Positions 22,401 to 34,559 of a stretch of DNA of 64,000 bases are shown here, piece by piece. The stretch's first letter is position 1. Each line of letters begins with the position of its first letter. A program made the translations under genes and the position numbers. The notes below the pieces were generated by a model. That model made no database searches. It saw nothing but the letters and a program-made list of their open reading frames with translations, and had not been told where the DNA came from. Source of the DNA: Aspidapion aeneum (Eukaryota > Arthropoda > Insecta > Coleoptera > Brentidae); the NCBI GenBank assembly GCA_963576565.1, contig OY755039.1:81901955-81965954 (forward strand). The letters run 5' to 3'.

Positions 22401-23323
22401 TTATTTGCTCTAAATTATGATGATATGATATGACGGCCCACTCAAAGGCCCAAAAAGTGAGCGTGGTACTGAAAAAAGATTTTCGCCTGCGCCGCAATTT
22501 TTATTTATTTTTTTTGGTGTGCACCCCCAAAGCTTTTTATCACGCGCCGCCACTGAAAGGAAACTAAGTCCATGGCGGGTCGAAAACGTCCACCAGTCTC
22601 GAAGACAAAATGCCTTTTTCAACGTGAAAGACAAAATGTTTTTCTTCCTTTATCGTCCCGCTATACACTAAGTTTCATTGGTTTCATTCGTTTAATGAAT
22701 AGGTTTCACCTATCTTTTCATTCTGTTTGATTATCCTTGCATGTTGTAATCAGCTTTTTCCGAAACACCGGTGTCCGTAGTTGACTTTACACCTTTGAAG
22801 TTGCCTTTTATACTTTGTTATAGTTTAACACCTTATCAAACTTCCTGGAACCCCACCTCCCATGTCATTTATGGATGGCCTCAAAGTACAAGCAACTTAG
22901 CCAACCAATTTCTTTCTTCACTTCACAGAATAGACAATAGTCGTGGAAATAATCAAATACTCTTAATAATACTGGCAAAGTAGTAGTAGAAATATCTATT
23001 TTTCGAGAATACAGTACGATGCAACCAGGAGAACGTGGTCTTGATCATTTTGAGTAATGTGATTATTTTCAGCCGTGGATGACAAAGCATTATTTTACGG
23101 TTTTAATGCCTATGTCCATTGTTTATTTTTTATTTTTTTGGGAATGTAATGATTTTTAAAAATAGTTATGGTGCAATTAGAAATTGAAGTTAAGTTATTA
23201 TTAAAAGAAAATGAAGCACTAAATGCATTATTGCCTACATATTTAGGTAATTCTGGCATAAAATACATTTATTAAAAAATTAAAATAAATTTTCCTGATA
23301 AAAAATTTTGAACAGACTCTGTC
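22400..23323. other. No gene recognised; possible hAT-type terminus
   Basis: CACGCGCCGCCACTG near 22540-22555, read on the minus strand, is CAGTGGCGGCGCGTG. This resembles the CAGTGGCG start common in hAT-type MITEs. A partner end was not found. The 70-codon frame at 22771-22983 has no recognisable motif. Confidence 0.3.
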
Positions 23324-23328
23324 ATATT

Positions 23329-23618
23329 TGTCACATATTTGGCTTAAAACATGTTAGGAAATAATTAAATATAGTTTGGCATCATTGCCATTGGTTTTGA
23401 GCTAGGCATATTTGGGAAATAATAATTGACAGTTTAGTTGATAAAACACTGTTAATACGCGTTCATGCGGCTTTAGTTAAAAGTTGTTATTGTGTAATCT
23501 ACGACACTGAGTTTATAATAAAACTATCTAAAAGGAATCCTCTGTGTTAAGTTTAATTCGTCTCCTTTACTTTAATCATAATTTAAAATAATATAAATAC
23601 TAAACAAAATATTTTATA
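23329..23618 (+). repeat. Gypsy 5' LTR
   Basis: 290 bp starting TGTCACATATTTGGC and ending AAATATTTTATA. On reading it has no difference from 28054-28343. The 3' edge is set by the point where the two copies diverge and by the target duplication. It does not end in the usual CA. Confidence 0.93.
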
Positions 23619-23832
23619 TGGTGGCAGCGGTAAAGCGCGCGAGGAACCTTGTTTTTTTTTATATACCTATATGCTCGATCGTCAATAGGTAGGAAAGCAA
23701 AAAATATAGGCACTCAGTTAAAATTGTAAACAGTGGAAAATCGCGAATTTAAAAGCGGACAAATACAGTAGATTCAGAAAACTGATTAACTAAATAAGTG
23801 TGAAATTCGGAAAAAGTGAAAAATACGTGAAA

Positions 23833-26800
23833 ATGACAACGGAATTTTCTGGGCGGGCTCCTGAAGAATTTAGCTTTCAAGGGGGCAATATAGCCGGCGG
23901 CTGGAAATTATGGCGGCAAAAATACGAACTGTTTTTGTTAGCAAGTGGGAAAAATTCAAAAAGTGATGACGTAAAAGTCGCAATACTGCTAAACCTGCTG
24001 GGTGTTGAAGGCATTCAAATCTACAACACTTTCGAATTTGAAGACGGAGAAGACCCTAAAAAACTCAAAGATGTTTTAACTAAATTCGAAGAGTATTGCA
24101 ACCCTCTAAAAAACCTAGTGTATGAACATTTTAAGTTTTTCAAACGGGATCAATTACCGGGAGAATAGGTGGATCAATTTGTTACAGCACTTAGGCAACT
24201 GGCCTCTACATGCGAGTTTAAAGAAAAAGATGTGTTAATCCGGGATCGCATTGTGTTGGGCATCCAAGACGCAAAAATCCAGGAAAAACTTCTGAGATGC
24301 GCGGATTTAAGTTTGGTTGATGCAATCAATACGTGTCGATCTATGGAAAGCAGTGTCGCGACGCAAAAAGAAATCTTAGACATGTCGGGAAGCGTGAGTG
24401 CTATTAAAAAATCTGGAAATAATTTTTCGGGAAATTATTACAAACAAAGCGATTCGAGGCCTTTAAATAGGCAAACTTATGGTCAATTTGGTGCTAGTGG
24501 TAACAACTGTTACGGGCATAATAGTGAATTTAGGGGAAAAAATTATAGTGGCTTTAACAGAGGTAACAATTCTTATAAAAATATTCAACCAGCAGGTAGT
24601 AACAATTTGTTTTGTAACAAATGTGGACAGATGCATATTATTGGTAAGTGCTTAGCTGTTAATAGATTCTGCTCTGGTTGTCACCAAAAGGGCCACTATC
24701 GCAACTTATGCCCTAGCCATAAGCAAGTTCACGATATTGATCTCGCTCAAGATGTGGAGCCCGAATCGCAACCAAATAATAATTACAGCGAGTCCTGCGA
24801 ATATGATCATTATTGCGAATGCTACCAAGATGAATCTGAATGCACACAATCCATGGTTTGGACCATAATTGACTCTATGCAACAAAATCGTGTGGACTCC
24901 ATAGAATGGTTTGAACAAATTTTTGTTAATGGACAATGCATTAATCTTAAAATTAATACCGGGAGTCAAGTAAATATTTTGAATTTGAGTGACTTCAACA
25001 AGCTTAATATCTCACTGTGTAAACTTTTACCATCAAGTTCTACTCTTTCTTCATACTCTGGACACAAAATTGACATTTTAGGTAAAATAAACTTACAGTG
25101 TTCCGTTAAAGGCATATTTAAAAATTTGCAATTTTTTATATTAAACTCCACTATGCAAAAATCACTTCTTAGCTTTGCAGCTAGTCAAGCTCTAGACATT
25201 GTAAAAAACAGCTTAGTGTGTGACATAAAAAATGACTCTACTAAAAATAGTACCGAACTACAAGCAATTTTAGATAAACATAAATCGGTTTTTTCGGGCA
25301 TGGGGAAAGTAAACCAAACTTTTCAAATTATTTTGGCCGAGAATGCTATTCCATGTGTTGCCGCCACGCGAAAAATTCCAATTGCATTAAAAGACAAAGT
25401 TAAGGAAAAATTAGACAAGATGGTATCTGACAATATTATAGTGCCAGTTACCGAACCTACCGATTATTGGGTAAACCCAATAGTGGTCGTGCCTAAAAAT
25501 ATAGACGATATTCGCGTTTGTATGGACCCTCGTGCCTTAAACAGTTATATAAAACGTCCACTATATCACATACCGACCCAAGACTTCCTTTTTTCACAAC
25601 TTTCTGGTGCAAAATTTTTTACACTACTGGATGCTTCATCAGCGTTTTTGCAGTTACCTTTAACATATGAAAGTTCTCTCCTTTGCACAATAACTACGAT
25701 TTTTGGAAGATATCGTTATTTGCGTCTACCTTACGGGATTAGCTGCGCTCCAGAAATATTCCAAAAGTTCATGAACGATATTTTGCATGATGTGGAGGGG
25801 GTAATTTGTTATTTTGATGATGTCCTGGTATTTGGAAAAACACTAAAAGAGCATAACAATAATCTAGACAATGCCTTACAACGAATTGGTCAGTCTGGCC
25901 TTAAATTAAATAAAGAAAAATCGTCCAAAATGTGTACAAATAAACTAACATTTTTAGGACACCAAATCACAGATTTAGGAATATCTCCCGATATTAATAA
26001 AACTAAAGCAATTACAGCTATGAATCCGCCTAAAAATAAAAAAGATCTTCAGCGATTTTTGGGAAGTGTCGTATACTTGGCAAAATTTTTACCAAACCTA
26101 TCACAAGAAATTAGCCCATTAAGAAAATTATTAAGTACAAAGAATGAATGGATTTGGACTCAAACTGAAGAAAAGTGCTTTAATCGCATTAAAGATCTTG
26201 TAAACGCCGATATAACTTTATCTTACATAGACTCTAAAAAACCAATAACGTTATCTGTAGATGCCAGCCCCTTTGGACTGGGCGCAATGATTTCCCAAAA
26301 TGGAAAACCAGTCGAATTCGCTTCGGTTAGTTTGACAGAAACGCAGCAACGTTATAATCATTTGGAGAAAGAGCTCCTAGCTGTCGTTTTTGGATGTGAA
26401 CGATTCAATTTCTATCTTTACGGCCAGCCAAACCTTACAATAGAGACATACCATAGACCGCTACTAGGGTTATTAAAAAAACCTATTGATGAAATGTCTC
26501 CCAGAGTACAAAGGTTGGCGCTTAGATTACTAAGATATCAATTTACACTGTGTTATGTTCCGGGTAAAAACATGAAAATTCCAGATACTTTATCAAGAGA
26601 CCCGACATTAGATAAAATAAACACAGATTACCTCGAAAATAATATTAAAGTTTTTTCAATAATATCAACATCGGCACAAAACGAGCAGCGATTACAAAAA
26701 GAAACAGCAGAAGATCAAGTACTACAAAAATTAAAGTATTATTCCTTACAAGGTTGGCCTAAACATAAAAGTAGTGTATCTGTTCAGCTTAAAAAATATT

Positions 26801-27954
26801 GGCACATAAAAGATGATATTTTTCTGCAAAACGAGATACTATTTTATCAAAAACGAATCATAGTTCCTGAGACATTACGGCGAGAATTTTTAAATATTTT
26901 ACATCAGTCTCACCAAGGTGTGGTATCATGCAAAAAACGTGCCAATGAAGCAATTTTTTATCCTGGAATGACTACAGATATCGAAAACCTTGTACTAAGT
27001 TGTGAAATGTGTCAAAAATATTCCAGATCAAACGAAAAACAACCATTAACCCCGCACGACGTACCAGATTTTCCTTGGCAAAAACTAGCATTGGATTTTA
27101 TGTGCGTAAATAATACCAACTTTTTGCTTTTGGTTGATTATTTCAGCAAATTTTGTGTGATAAATAAAATGGCATCCAAAACGGCTGAAAGCGTAATAGC
27201 GACATTAAAGAATATTTTCGCAAATCATGGACTCTGCGAAGAACTATGTTCAGATAATGGACCTCCTTTTGACTCAAGAGAATTAAGAGCTTTTGCTCAA
27301 AAATACTGCTTAAAATTGTCAACTTCTAGCCCAAAACATCCCTCTAGTAATGGGCAAATCGAAAGATCTGTTGAGACTATCAAGGGTCTTATATTAAAAT
27401 CGGTCGAAGAGAATAAAGATATATTTCTTGCTCTCTTAAATTATAATGCAACACCGAAATATAACTTACCTGCACCCTCTGTTTTGTTAATGGGAAGAAT
27501 GATTAGAACTTTGTTACCAGCTCATAAAGAGATATTAAAACCAATTTACCCAATAGAGCAATATAGAGCAATAATGCAAGATAACAAAATGAAACAAAAA
27601 TTTTACCATGACCAAAATTCTTCGAAGCAGCTTTGTGAGTTACGACCAGGACAACAGATTTTAATTCAGGAGAAAACTAGAAAATGGAATCCTGGTGTTG
27701 TTGTAAAGAAGAATGAGTATAATGATTATATTGTGCGTATCAATGATTGCGAATATCGTAGAAATAGGCATTTTCTAAGACCAATGAGATTACACTCTCC
27801 TCCAAAGCCTAGTCAGATGACGCACGTAGAAAATGATGACATAAATCCACTCGATAGAACAGTTGCTGATATGCCTATAAAAAATGAGGCATCTAAAGAA
27901 GGTTATTGTACAAGAAGTGGCCGTATGGTAAAACCAATTGACAGATACTCTTAA
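23833..27954 (+). pseudogene. Gypsy gag-pol, one in-frame stop and altered active sites
   Basis: Would make the capsid/nucleocapsid and replication enzymes of the Gypsy element. The first ATG in frame is at 23833 (MTTEFSG). The frame runs to 27954 except for a TAG at 24166-24168, inside gag and well before the zinc knuckles. After the stop (residue 1 taken at 24169) come two CCHC knuckles (about 148-182). The protease motif reads NTGSQ at residue 263, where the family has Asp-Thr/Ser-Gly. Reverse transcriptase carries YFDD near 548. RNase H carries VDAS near 697 but has Tyr at 761 in the usual TDH position. Integrase has its HHCC finger (about 910-950) and the core motifs ALDF, SDNG and NGQIERS. 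The stop, the protease Asn and the RNase H Tyr each predict loss of function. The long frame is otherwise intact, so decay is slight. Confidence 0.9.
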
Positions 27955-28053
27955 GAAATCAAATTATAATTTTTTTTTAAGAAGTGCTGTGTAGGTCTAG
28001 AGAAACAAGTTTTCTTTTTTTTATTTTGTTTTGTTTTTTTTTTAAGGAGAACG

Positions 28054-28343
28054 TGTCACATATTTGGCTTAAAACATGTTAGGAAATAATTAAATATAGT
28101 TTGGCATCATTGCCATTGGTTTTGAGCTAGGCATATTTGGGAAATAATAATTGACAGTTTAGTTGATAAAACACTGTTAATACGCGTTCATGCGGCTTTA
28201 GTTAAAAGTTGTTATTGTGTAATCTACGACACTGAGTTTATAATAAAACTATCTAAAAGGAATCCTCTGTGTTAAGTTTAATTCGTCTCCTTTACTTTAA
28301 TCATAATTTAAAATAATATAAATACTAAACAAAATATTTTATA
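28054..28343 (+). repeat. Gypsy 3' LTR
   Basis: Copy of the 5' LTR, directly followed by the ATATT target duplication at 28344-28348. Contains AATAAAAC, a possible polyadenylation signal context. Confidence 0.93.
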
Positions 28344-28348
28344 ATATT

Positions 28349-28679
28349 TAAGATAGGAATCAGGTAATTTTACTTTTTTAAGGAATTTAACCCAGTTTTT
28401 TCGTCTCTCCAATAAAAGCACCTGTAACTCTTTTTTTGCCCTTGTAATACAACAGGACTTTTAAAAAATACGGCCTTGTCTTTATCTCGCATATTTAGGT
28501 AACCCACAGCAGCATAAAATGTTGGCATTTATACACAAAATGTAAAATACAATTCCATTTACTACAAGTATTTTAGTATAAACCATGCTTTGTTTGCCGT
28601 CCATGATAAGTTAACGCATGAGCTGATCTATTGGTGACGTCAACCCAAAATGATCAATAGGATATAATAATTGTTCCCC
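28349..28679. other. No gene recognised
   Basis: AT-rich flank of the Gypsy insertion. No motif-bearing frame, tandem array or inverted repeat was seen. Confidence 0.35.
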
Positions 28680-28933
28680 TTCTATAGTAGACGCGGCGAG
28701 AGTTGATGCCACGCGCGTCATCAATTTTATCTTGGTATACGCCTACTTGCGCTCGGAGAGTGCCGTGCCGATTAAATTACACATAATAGTTTATTAAACT
28801 AATTTCCAATATAAAACACTACGCCTATGGATCTCCGAAACAGTCAGTCATATGCTAGAGACGGGGCCAGTAGATCCCCCTCAGCCATGACGTGGGTGGC
28901 TTCAACTCTCGCCGCGCGAACTCTATCATAGAA
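28680..28933. mobile_element. Small TIR element (MITE), about 255 bp
   Basis: TTCTATAGTAGACGCGGCG... at the left matches, inverted, ...CGCCGCGCGAACTCTATCATAGAA at the right. The inner block GGCGAGAGTTGA(T/A)GCCAC is shared, giving arms of about 40 bp. No coding capacity and no clear target duplication. Confidence 0.6.
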
Positions 28934-29410
28934 CATTCACATGTCTCTATCGTCTATGCTTGTGAATCGAACCCCTGAGATTGCAAGGCAAGCCGTGCTT
29001 TGGAATTTGGTAATAGCTTCTGAACAAACAGATTTTTTTAGGCCTTACAATCTTTTTAACACCTTTAGATCATTATTTGTGTAATCGCTAAATCACGTAT
29101 TCAATTAAAGCAGAATTTAATCTTTTGGAAAATAAAGAAACGCAATGGTCGGTTCGGTATAATGTACGTTAATTCATTAATTAATAATAATATTATGATA
29201 ACTACTTCAACATGAATGCACTAAACCTCACTAGATAATAATGCTTATGCAGCAATAGTTATTGAAATATTATAATGTAACAACAATAGTAGGAAAATGC
29301 TGATGATACACTACGTCAATAGAAGTTTCAATAGCTTCAATCTATTTCCTGCTAAGTTCAAGAACCTAACTCCTAGTTCAGCGAGGCCAAACGAGCATAC
29401 ATATGATATA

Positions 29411-31079
29411 CAGGGTGTCTTAATTGCCATGGGTCACTATTGCTATCTCGTTAACTATAAGAACTACAAGGTTGTTCAAGTTAGATAAAATGAGCAAAAA
29501 TCTGGTCTCACATTTAAAAAGAAAACTATTATATCCCTCTATTTTATTAAATATCTCAAAAAGTATAGTTTTTTTTAAAAAATCGTGAAAGAAATTTGTT
29601 TTGCATTTTTGACGTTCTTTAAAATTATATTTTTTAAGGAAATTTACCACGTCTTGTTTTCAAGATATTACCATTCAGTTACTGTTTTTAGATACGGATC
29701 TGTATTTTTTATTTCATTTTTCAAAAGAACTTTTTTTATGATTTTAACTCTGTATCACATGTCCATATTTATTTGTATTTTAATACAAAAAAATGGCATT
29801 TAAGTTTTTTGGCACTCTTACCGTTTTATCATAGGTGACTTAAACAGCAAAAAAAACAAAAACCTATGATGCGTAATACATCTGTTAAGTTTAGTTTGGT
29901 TACTAAGCCGCCGGAGGCGTGATATTGATATTTGCAAAAAAAATGTATGGTCCGATGAAAGCCGGTTTCACTGGATTAACCTATTACAATTTTCTGACAA
30001 ATACATTACAAGATTTTTTGGATGATCTGCCTTTAGATGTTCGAGCGAATTTTGAGTACTACTAGCACGATGGTGCACCCGGCCACAGAGATCGTTGTTG
30101 TGCCAGGTTTTTGACTAATTTCAAACCAAATCAGATCGGAAATAAGGGACCAATACGTTGGCCCTCCAGGTCACCGGAAATTACCCCTCTGCATTTTTCC
30201 ATATGTGATCTTATCAAAGACAGGGTTTATAAAACTGGTCCTCGAGATTTGGAGGACCTACTTCATAATAAATAAGGCAGCCTGTAACCAAATCAACCCT
30301 AGGATCCTAAGCAAAATCCAAAATAAAATAACGAAAAGGGCGCACCTTTGCTTTGCAACAAAATGTGAACATTTTCAGCATTTAGAATGTTTTTAAATAA
30401 GTTTAATTTAATTAATCAGTAAAAAGTTTAAATGTTTTTTTATTAAACCCACCAGTCTGTTTATAAAACAGTCAATTGTTTTGTTGGTCTTAAATCTAAT
30501 TTTTCATTATTGAAATACGCTGCCATGTTGGTTTAAACTAAACTTAACAGATGTATTACGCATCATAAGTTTTTATAAGCAATTGTTTTTTTTTGCTGTC
30601 CAAGCCACCTATGATAAAACGGTAAAGGTACCAAAAACTTAAATAAAATTTTTTAGCATTAAAATACAAATAAATATGGACATGTGATACATCGTTAAAA
30701 CCATAAAAAAAGTTATTTTAAAAAATAGAATAAAAAATACAGGTCCGTATATAAAAAAAGTAAGTTAATAGTTATTTCTCAAAAACTAGTCGTAGTAATT
30801 TTTTTTTAGAAAATACCAAATTGAAGACCGTCAAAAATTCAAAAAAAATTCCTTTACGATTTTTGTGTAAAACTTATACTTTTTGAGATATTTAATAAAA
30901 TAGATTTGAGCAATTTTTCGAAAAACCCCCCTACCTCGAGACAGACAGTTTTTTTTTAAATGTAAAACCAGATTTTTAATGCTCCCCAAAAACTGTTCAT
31001 TTTATCTAATTTAAACAACCTTGTAGTTCTTATAGTTACCGAGTTAGCAATAGTGACTCATGGCAATTAAGACACCCTG
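29411..31079 (+). mobile_element. Tc1/mariner-like element with about 480-bp inverted repeats
   Basis: Ends CAGGGTGTCTTAATTGCCAT and its complement, flanked by TA (29409-29410, 31080-31081). The inverted arms are unusually long: matching blocks continue through CTACAAGGTTGTTCAA, ACATGTCCATATTTATTTG, ACCGTTTTATCATAGGTG and GATGCGTAATACATCTGTTA, about 480-500 bp in. Between the arms lies a truncated transposase. The superfamily follows from the TA duplication and the transposase motifs. Arms are diverged by indels, so the insertion is old. Confidence 0.85.
29943..30396 (+). pseudogene. Tc1/mariner (DDE_3-type) transposase fragment
   Basis: The frame from 29943 reads a GPMKAGFTGLTYYNFL segment, FLDDLPLDVR, then HDGAPGH, RWPSRSPE and TPLHF. 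These match the catalytic-domain signatures of the Tc1/mariner/IS630 family (QDGAPAH-like second Asp block, then the SPDLTPLDF-like third-residue block, here with Glu). It ends with INPRIL and CEHFQHL, typical of the C-terminus. There is an in-frame TAG just before HDGAPGH (about 30063) and a frame change near 30270. The N-terminal DNA-binding part and the first catalytic Asp region are absent, so the fragment is dead. Confidence 0.8.
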
Positions 31080-31191
31080 TATATGAATAAGGTAGTGAGC
31101 AGACACGGTCCCTAGAAGAAGTGATGTCAAAAAAATATGGCTGAAAAAATGCGATAACCGCTTTCTTCTAGGCACCGTGGTTAGCAGAAGC

Positions 31192-32598
31192 CGCAGCCAA
31201 CGATAAAGACCGGCCATGGCGCGTTATAAGCAAGTCGGCGGTCACGTGATCTTAGGAGTCCCAGGATTCTTATTGTATTGCTTAATATATAATATGTTTT
31301 TACACAATTTAAATAAATTAACAAAAAATTTTTTGTTCTTTTATAGGCAAAAATTGAAAAAAATATTTTGCTGATATATGTATTTATTATGGATAAAAGA
31401 ACTGAATCTATAAAATAAAAAAATATACAAAATTTGCACTCTCATATCTTCAGGTACATATATTAGGTACATGATATCGTTAGTAACTTCAAACCTATAC
31501 AAGTCTTTCAAAATTGGACATATCAAACCTAAGCTTTTAGTTTTTTAATTTTTCTTTGAGTGTCATCATCTTTGTCTGACTTCTTATTCAAAGATTTATT
31601 AGCAGACACTAAATCATTGTGCTTTTTAATAAAATTATTTTAAAACACTTTACATGCCCTTAAACTAATTTTTTCAAGCTTTGACAATAGTTTTTCTCCA
31701 CAAAAACACTTGCTAGAGTTATCTGAAGAAAAATTTTCAGTATAAAACATTTCACAATAATTTATTAAAAAGAAACAAGTGATTTTATGAATAAGTGAGA
31801 TGGTTTTCACACTCAATGAACTGAATGTAGTGGTCGTCAATAATTTTTTGAAAAATTACCCAGCACAAAGTTTAATATATATTTCATTAAAGTGTAAGTT
31901 AACTACCAACTCATGTTCTTTTAAAAGCTGTATCTTACTTTTTAAATATTTCACACTACCAGAGAGATTACTATCTGTTAACAATATTTTACAAATCAGT
32001 TTTTTAATATTGCGGGGGTGCGGAAGAAATATTACCTAAGAATTGTAAATTGACGTGTATTCACTGGATGACTGGATAAACAAAGATGAAGCCAACATTA
32101 AAGTGTATCCACAATATCTTCGATTCTCAGGTTACCTTTTCAAGAGACCTAATTGTTCAATAAGAAATGACAGCTGAACACATTTTTCACTCTCTCTATC
32201 GAAAATGTCACTAAGGATGTCTATTACTTGATCAATCTCATCCAAGATCTTATCTTTTACCACTTCTTTCCAGTTTGCAACATATTAGGTTTCAGTTTTA
32301 TAGTTGGACCGACAAGGAACAACACTAATTACACGTTCGCGGCATTGTTTATCTTATAGGTATTTTCTTTATAATTTACTCATTAGCCATTAATTATTTT
32401 ACCGCAGCCAACTACAGTCTTTTTCGTGGGCTGCGTTATTTTAATAACTTTGATAAAATTCACATAAAATTCGTGCCCGAATTAAAAAAAAATCGAAGTA
32501 AACATATTTTATAATGACAGCAGTGAGGCGTTTTTTTGTGAGCCTCCTACGGTCACGTGATATTTCCACGCTCGGGCCGGTCTTTCTCGTAGGCTACG
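31192..32598 (-). mobile_element. P-element-like non-autonomous transposon, copy 2 (inverted)
   Basis: A 1,407-bp copy in reverse orientation, with ends CGCAGCCAACGATAAAGACC and GGCCGGTCTTTCTCGTAGGC. A perfect 8-bp duplication, GCAGAAGC, lies at 31184-31191 and 32599-32606. The interior matches copy 1 throughout, including the ATTCGTGCCCGAATT and ATCACGTGA subterminal blocks. The different target duplication shows that copies 1 and 2 are independent insertions, not segmental copies. Confidence 0.87.
31341..32145 (-). pseudogene. P-like transposase remnant in copy 2
   Basis: The minus strand carries the same broken segments as copy 1: PILKDLYRFEVTND (31341-31526), an ENFSSDN segment further upstream near 31700, and beyond that the LPHP-type region. 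Stops and indels separate them. No THAP domain or complete catalytic domain. Confidence 0.55.
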
Positions 32599-32717
32599 GC
32601 AGAAGCACCTATCGAGGGTGTTCGTCTTAATGTGGGTATTCACATAAGCATAAATAGGAAGGATGTATTCTTTGACCTCGCAGCGAGGCATACGAATTAA
32701 CCAGAATTCGGTCTAGG

Positions 32718-32866
32718 ACAACTGGGCGCCGCCAACTCGGCGCCGCCAACTGGGCGCCGCCAACTCGGCGCCGCCAACTCGGCGCCGCCAACCGGGCGCC
32801 GGGCCAACTGGGCGCCGGGCCAACTCGGCGCCGCCAACTGGGCGCCGGCCAACTCGGCGCCGGACT
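32718..32866 (+). repeat. CAACTnGGCGCCG minisatellite, left end
   Basis: About ten units of 13-17 bp alternating CAACTGGGCGCCG and CAACTCGGCGCCG, some with an extra GGC. GC content is far above the surroundings. Mirrored at 36704-36809. Confidence 0.93.
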
Positions 32867-33009
32867 AAAATTTTTTTTTGATAAAATATGTAGGTGAAAA
32901 ATAAAATATATTAGGTATTTATATAAAAACATCTTTAAAAAATCCTTTACGCAATATTTTTTACAAGCTTTTATTTAGCTTCAGATGTTCTGCCTAACTA
33001 ACTATCTAT

Positions 33010-33640
33010 CAAATCTTGTGAAGCGTTTTTGACACACGTAGTGGTTCCATGACAATACAACATTAAGAAAAAAATATCCTCCCACCCTACCCCCACCCCT
33101 TCTATAGAAAAATGTGTTTTTGACACACTTCCCGTTATCCGATTTGGATAAAATTTGGTATACACATAGTGATCCGATGATAATACAACATTAAGAAAAA
33201 AATATCCTCCCACCCCTACCCCCACCCCCTTCTATAGAAAAATTTGTTTTTGACACACATCTCGTAATCCGATTTGGATGAAATTTGGTATACCTATAGT
33301 GATCCGATGACAATACAATATTAAGAAAAAAATATCCTCCCACCTCTACCCCCACCCTCTTTCATAGAAAAATGAGTTTTTGACACACTTCCCATTATCC
33401 GATTTGGATGAAATTTGGTATACATATAGTGGTCCGATAACAATACAACAATAATAAAAAAATGTCTTCCCACCCCTACCCCCCACCCCCTTCCATAAAA
33501 AATGCGTTTTTGACACACTTCACTTCAAATGACTTTTATAAAATTTGGTATATGCATAAAGGTCCGATGGCAATACAGCCCAAACAAAAAATATATTTCT
33601 AACTCTACCCCCACCTTCTCCTCCCCTAATAGAAAAATGA
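33010..33640 (-). repeat. 128-bp tandem repeat, inverted block, about five units
   Basis: Units contain TTTTTGACACACTTCCC, ATCCGATTTGGATGAAATTT and a C-rich CCCACCCCTACCCCCAC core. They are the reverse complement of the long block at 34560-36560. The unit nearest the centre is the most diverged. Confidence 0.92.
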
Positions 33641-33859
33641 GTTTCCAAATAACTCACGATCAGCGATTTCATTATAACCTAGAATAAACTCTATTTAGTT
33701 ACTTCTGCATTTTTCTGCTAGATTGATTCTTGCAAATAGTGATATTTAATTGATACGGATATCTTATCGTAATAACATTGTCAAAATTTCAATTTCTTTT
33801 ACTAATTTATTTGAAATTTGTTTTTGTTAAGTAAAGTTAGATCCATTAAGTCGACTGTT

Positions 33860-34150
33860 GAATCTTGGTAGTTGTAGTGTTTGGTAACCTGGTAATACTA
33901 CAATTTACGTTTTTTATTACAACAATGGCGGATCCAACAATCAAAATGGCGGATCCAAAATGGCGGATTTTTTTATTTATCAACCGATTTGTCTCAAACT
34001 TGAAATATTACATTGCTTGAGGTCATTTAACACAATTTTTAACTCAAACTTTAAAAAAACAAAATGGCGGATCCAAAATGGCGGACTTTTTTATTTATTA
34101 ATCATTGTTTTTGAAATTATACGAAAATGTTTTATGAGACAGAATATTGC
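33860..34150 (+). repeat. GGTAACCTGGTAA and AAAATGGCGGATCC modules
   Basis: GATCCATTAAGTCGACTG, then TCTTGGTAGTTGTAGTG, GGTAACCTGGTAA and a run of AAAATGGCGGATCC units with GATTTGTCTCAAACTTGAAA. The same order is found at 10.8-11.16 kb and 57.85-58.6 kb, which ties the three loci into one family. Confidence 0.8.
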
Positions 34151-34295
34151 ATTTTTTTGAGAACAATAAGTGGGTAATTAAAAAAAAATTATACAAAGCT
34201 TTTAAAAAAATAGTAGGTAGGTACCATGTTTTTTAAAAATTATTAAGATTCAAAAGTATTTAGTTCAGAAATGACAAAAATTAAATTTTTTATAA

Positions 34296-34545
34296 ACGTA
34301 AAGTTTAGTACTCGTGAATGAAGAAAACAAAAATTGTTCGTGGCTAAGCGGGTGTAGAAAGATTTTGTTTCTCTTGTCTTTTTCCGTAGGCAGCTCGAAA
34401 GCTGTCTACTGACGGAGGTCCAAGATCACATCATTAGATCGTGGACCCCTGTCGGTTTACAGCTTTCGAGTTGCCCACGGAAAATACAAGAGAAACAAAA
34501 TCTTTCTATACCCGCTTAGAAACGAATTTATTTAAAAAATTTTTT
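34296..34545. repeat. Diverged AACAAACG-family palindrome
   Basis: Arms of about 120 bp centred near 34434: TAAACGTAAAGTTTAGTACT, GCTAAGCGGGTGTAGAAAGA and GGAGGTCCAAGATC mirrored by GATCGTGGACC, CTTTCTATACCCGCTTAG. The general plan resembles the big palindrome (GGACC(C)CCG(T)GAGG core, CCCACGGAAAA) but with many substitutions. Confidence 0.7.
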
Positions 34546-34559
34546 ACCTACTCTGTAGA

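Larger units (their letters stand above)
23329..28343 (+). mobile_element. Ty3/Gypsy LTR retrotransposon, full length
   Basis: A 5,015-bp element with two 290-bp LTRs that appear identical and a perfect 5-bp target duplication, ATATT (23324-23328 and 28344-28348). A TGG-starting stretch follows the 5' LTR as a candidate tRNA primer site. A purine run (AAGGAGAA) precedes the 3' LTR as candidate polypurine tract. It encodes one gag-pol frame broken by a single stop. There is no envelope frame. Pol domain order is protease, reverse transcriptase, RNase H, integrase, as in Metaviridae. The retroelement-type zinc knuckles and pol style suggest the Mag-like lineage, an inference from general resemblance. 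Confidence 0.95.

Noticed and set aside
28000..28050. Envelope gene downstream of Gypsy pol
   Set aside because: Pol ends at 27954 and the 3' LTR begins at 28054; there is no room for an envelope frame.
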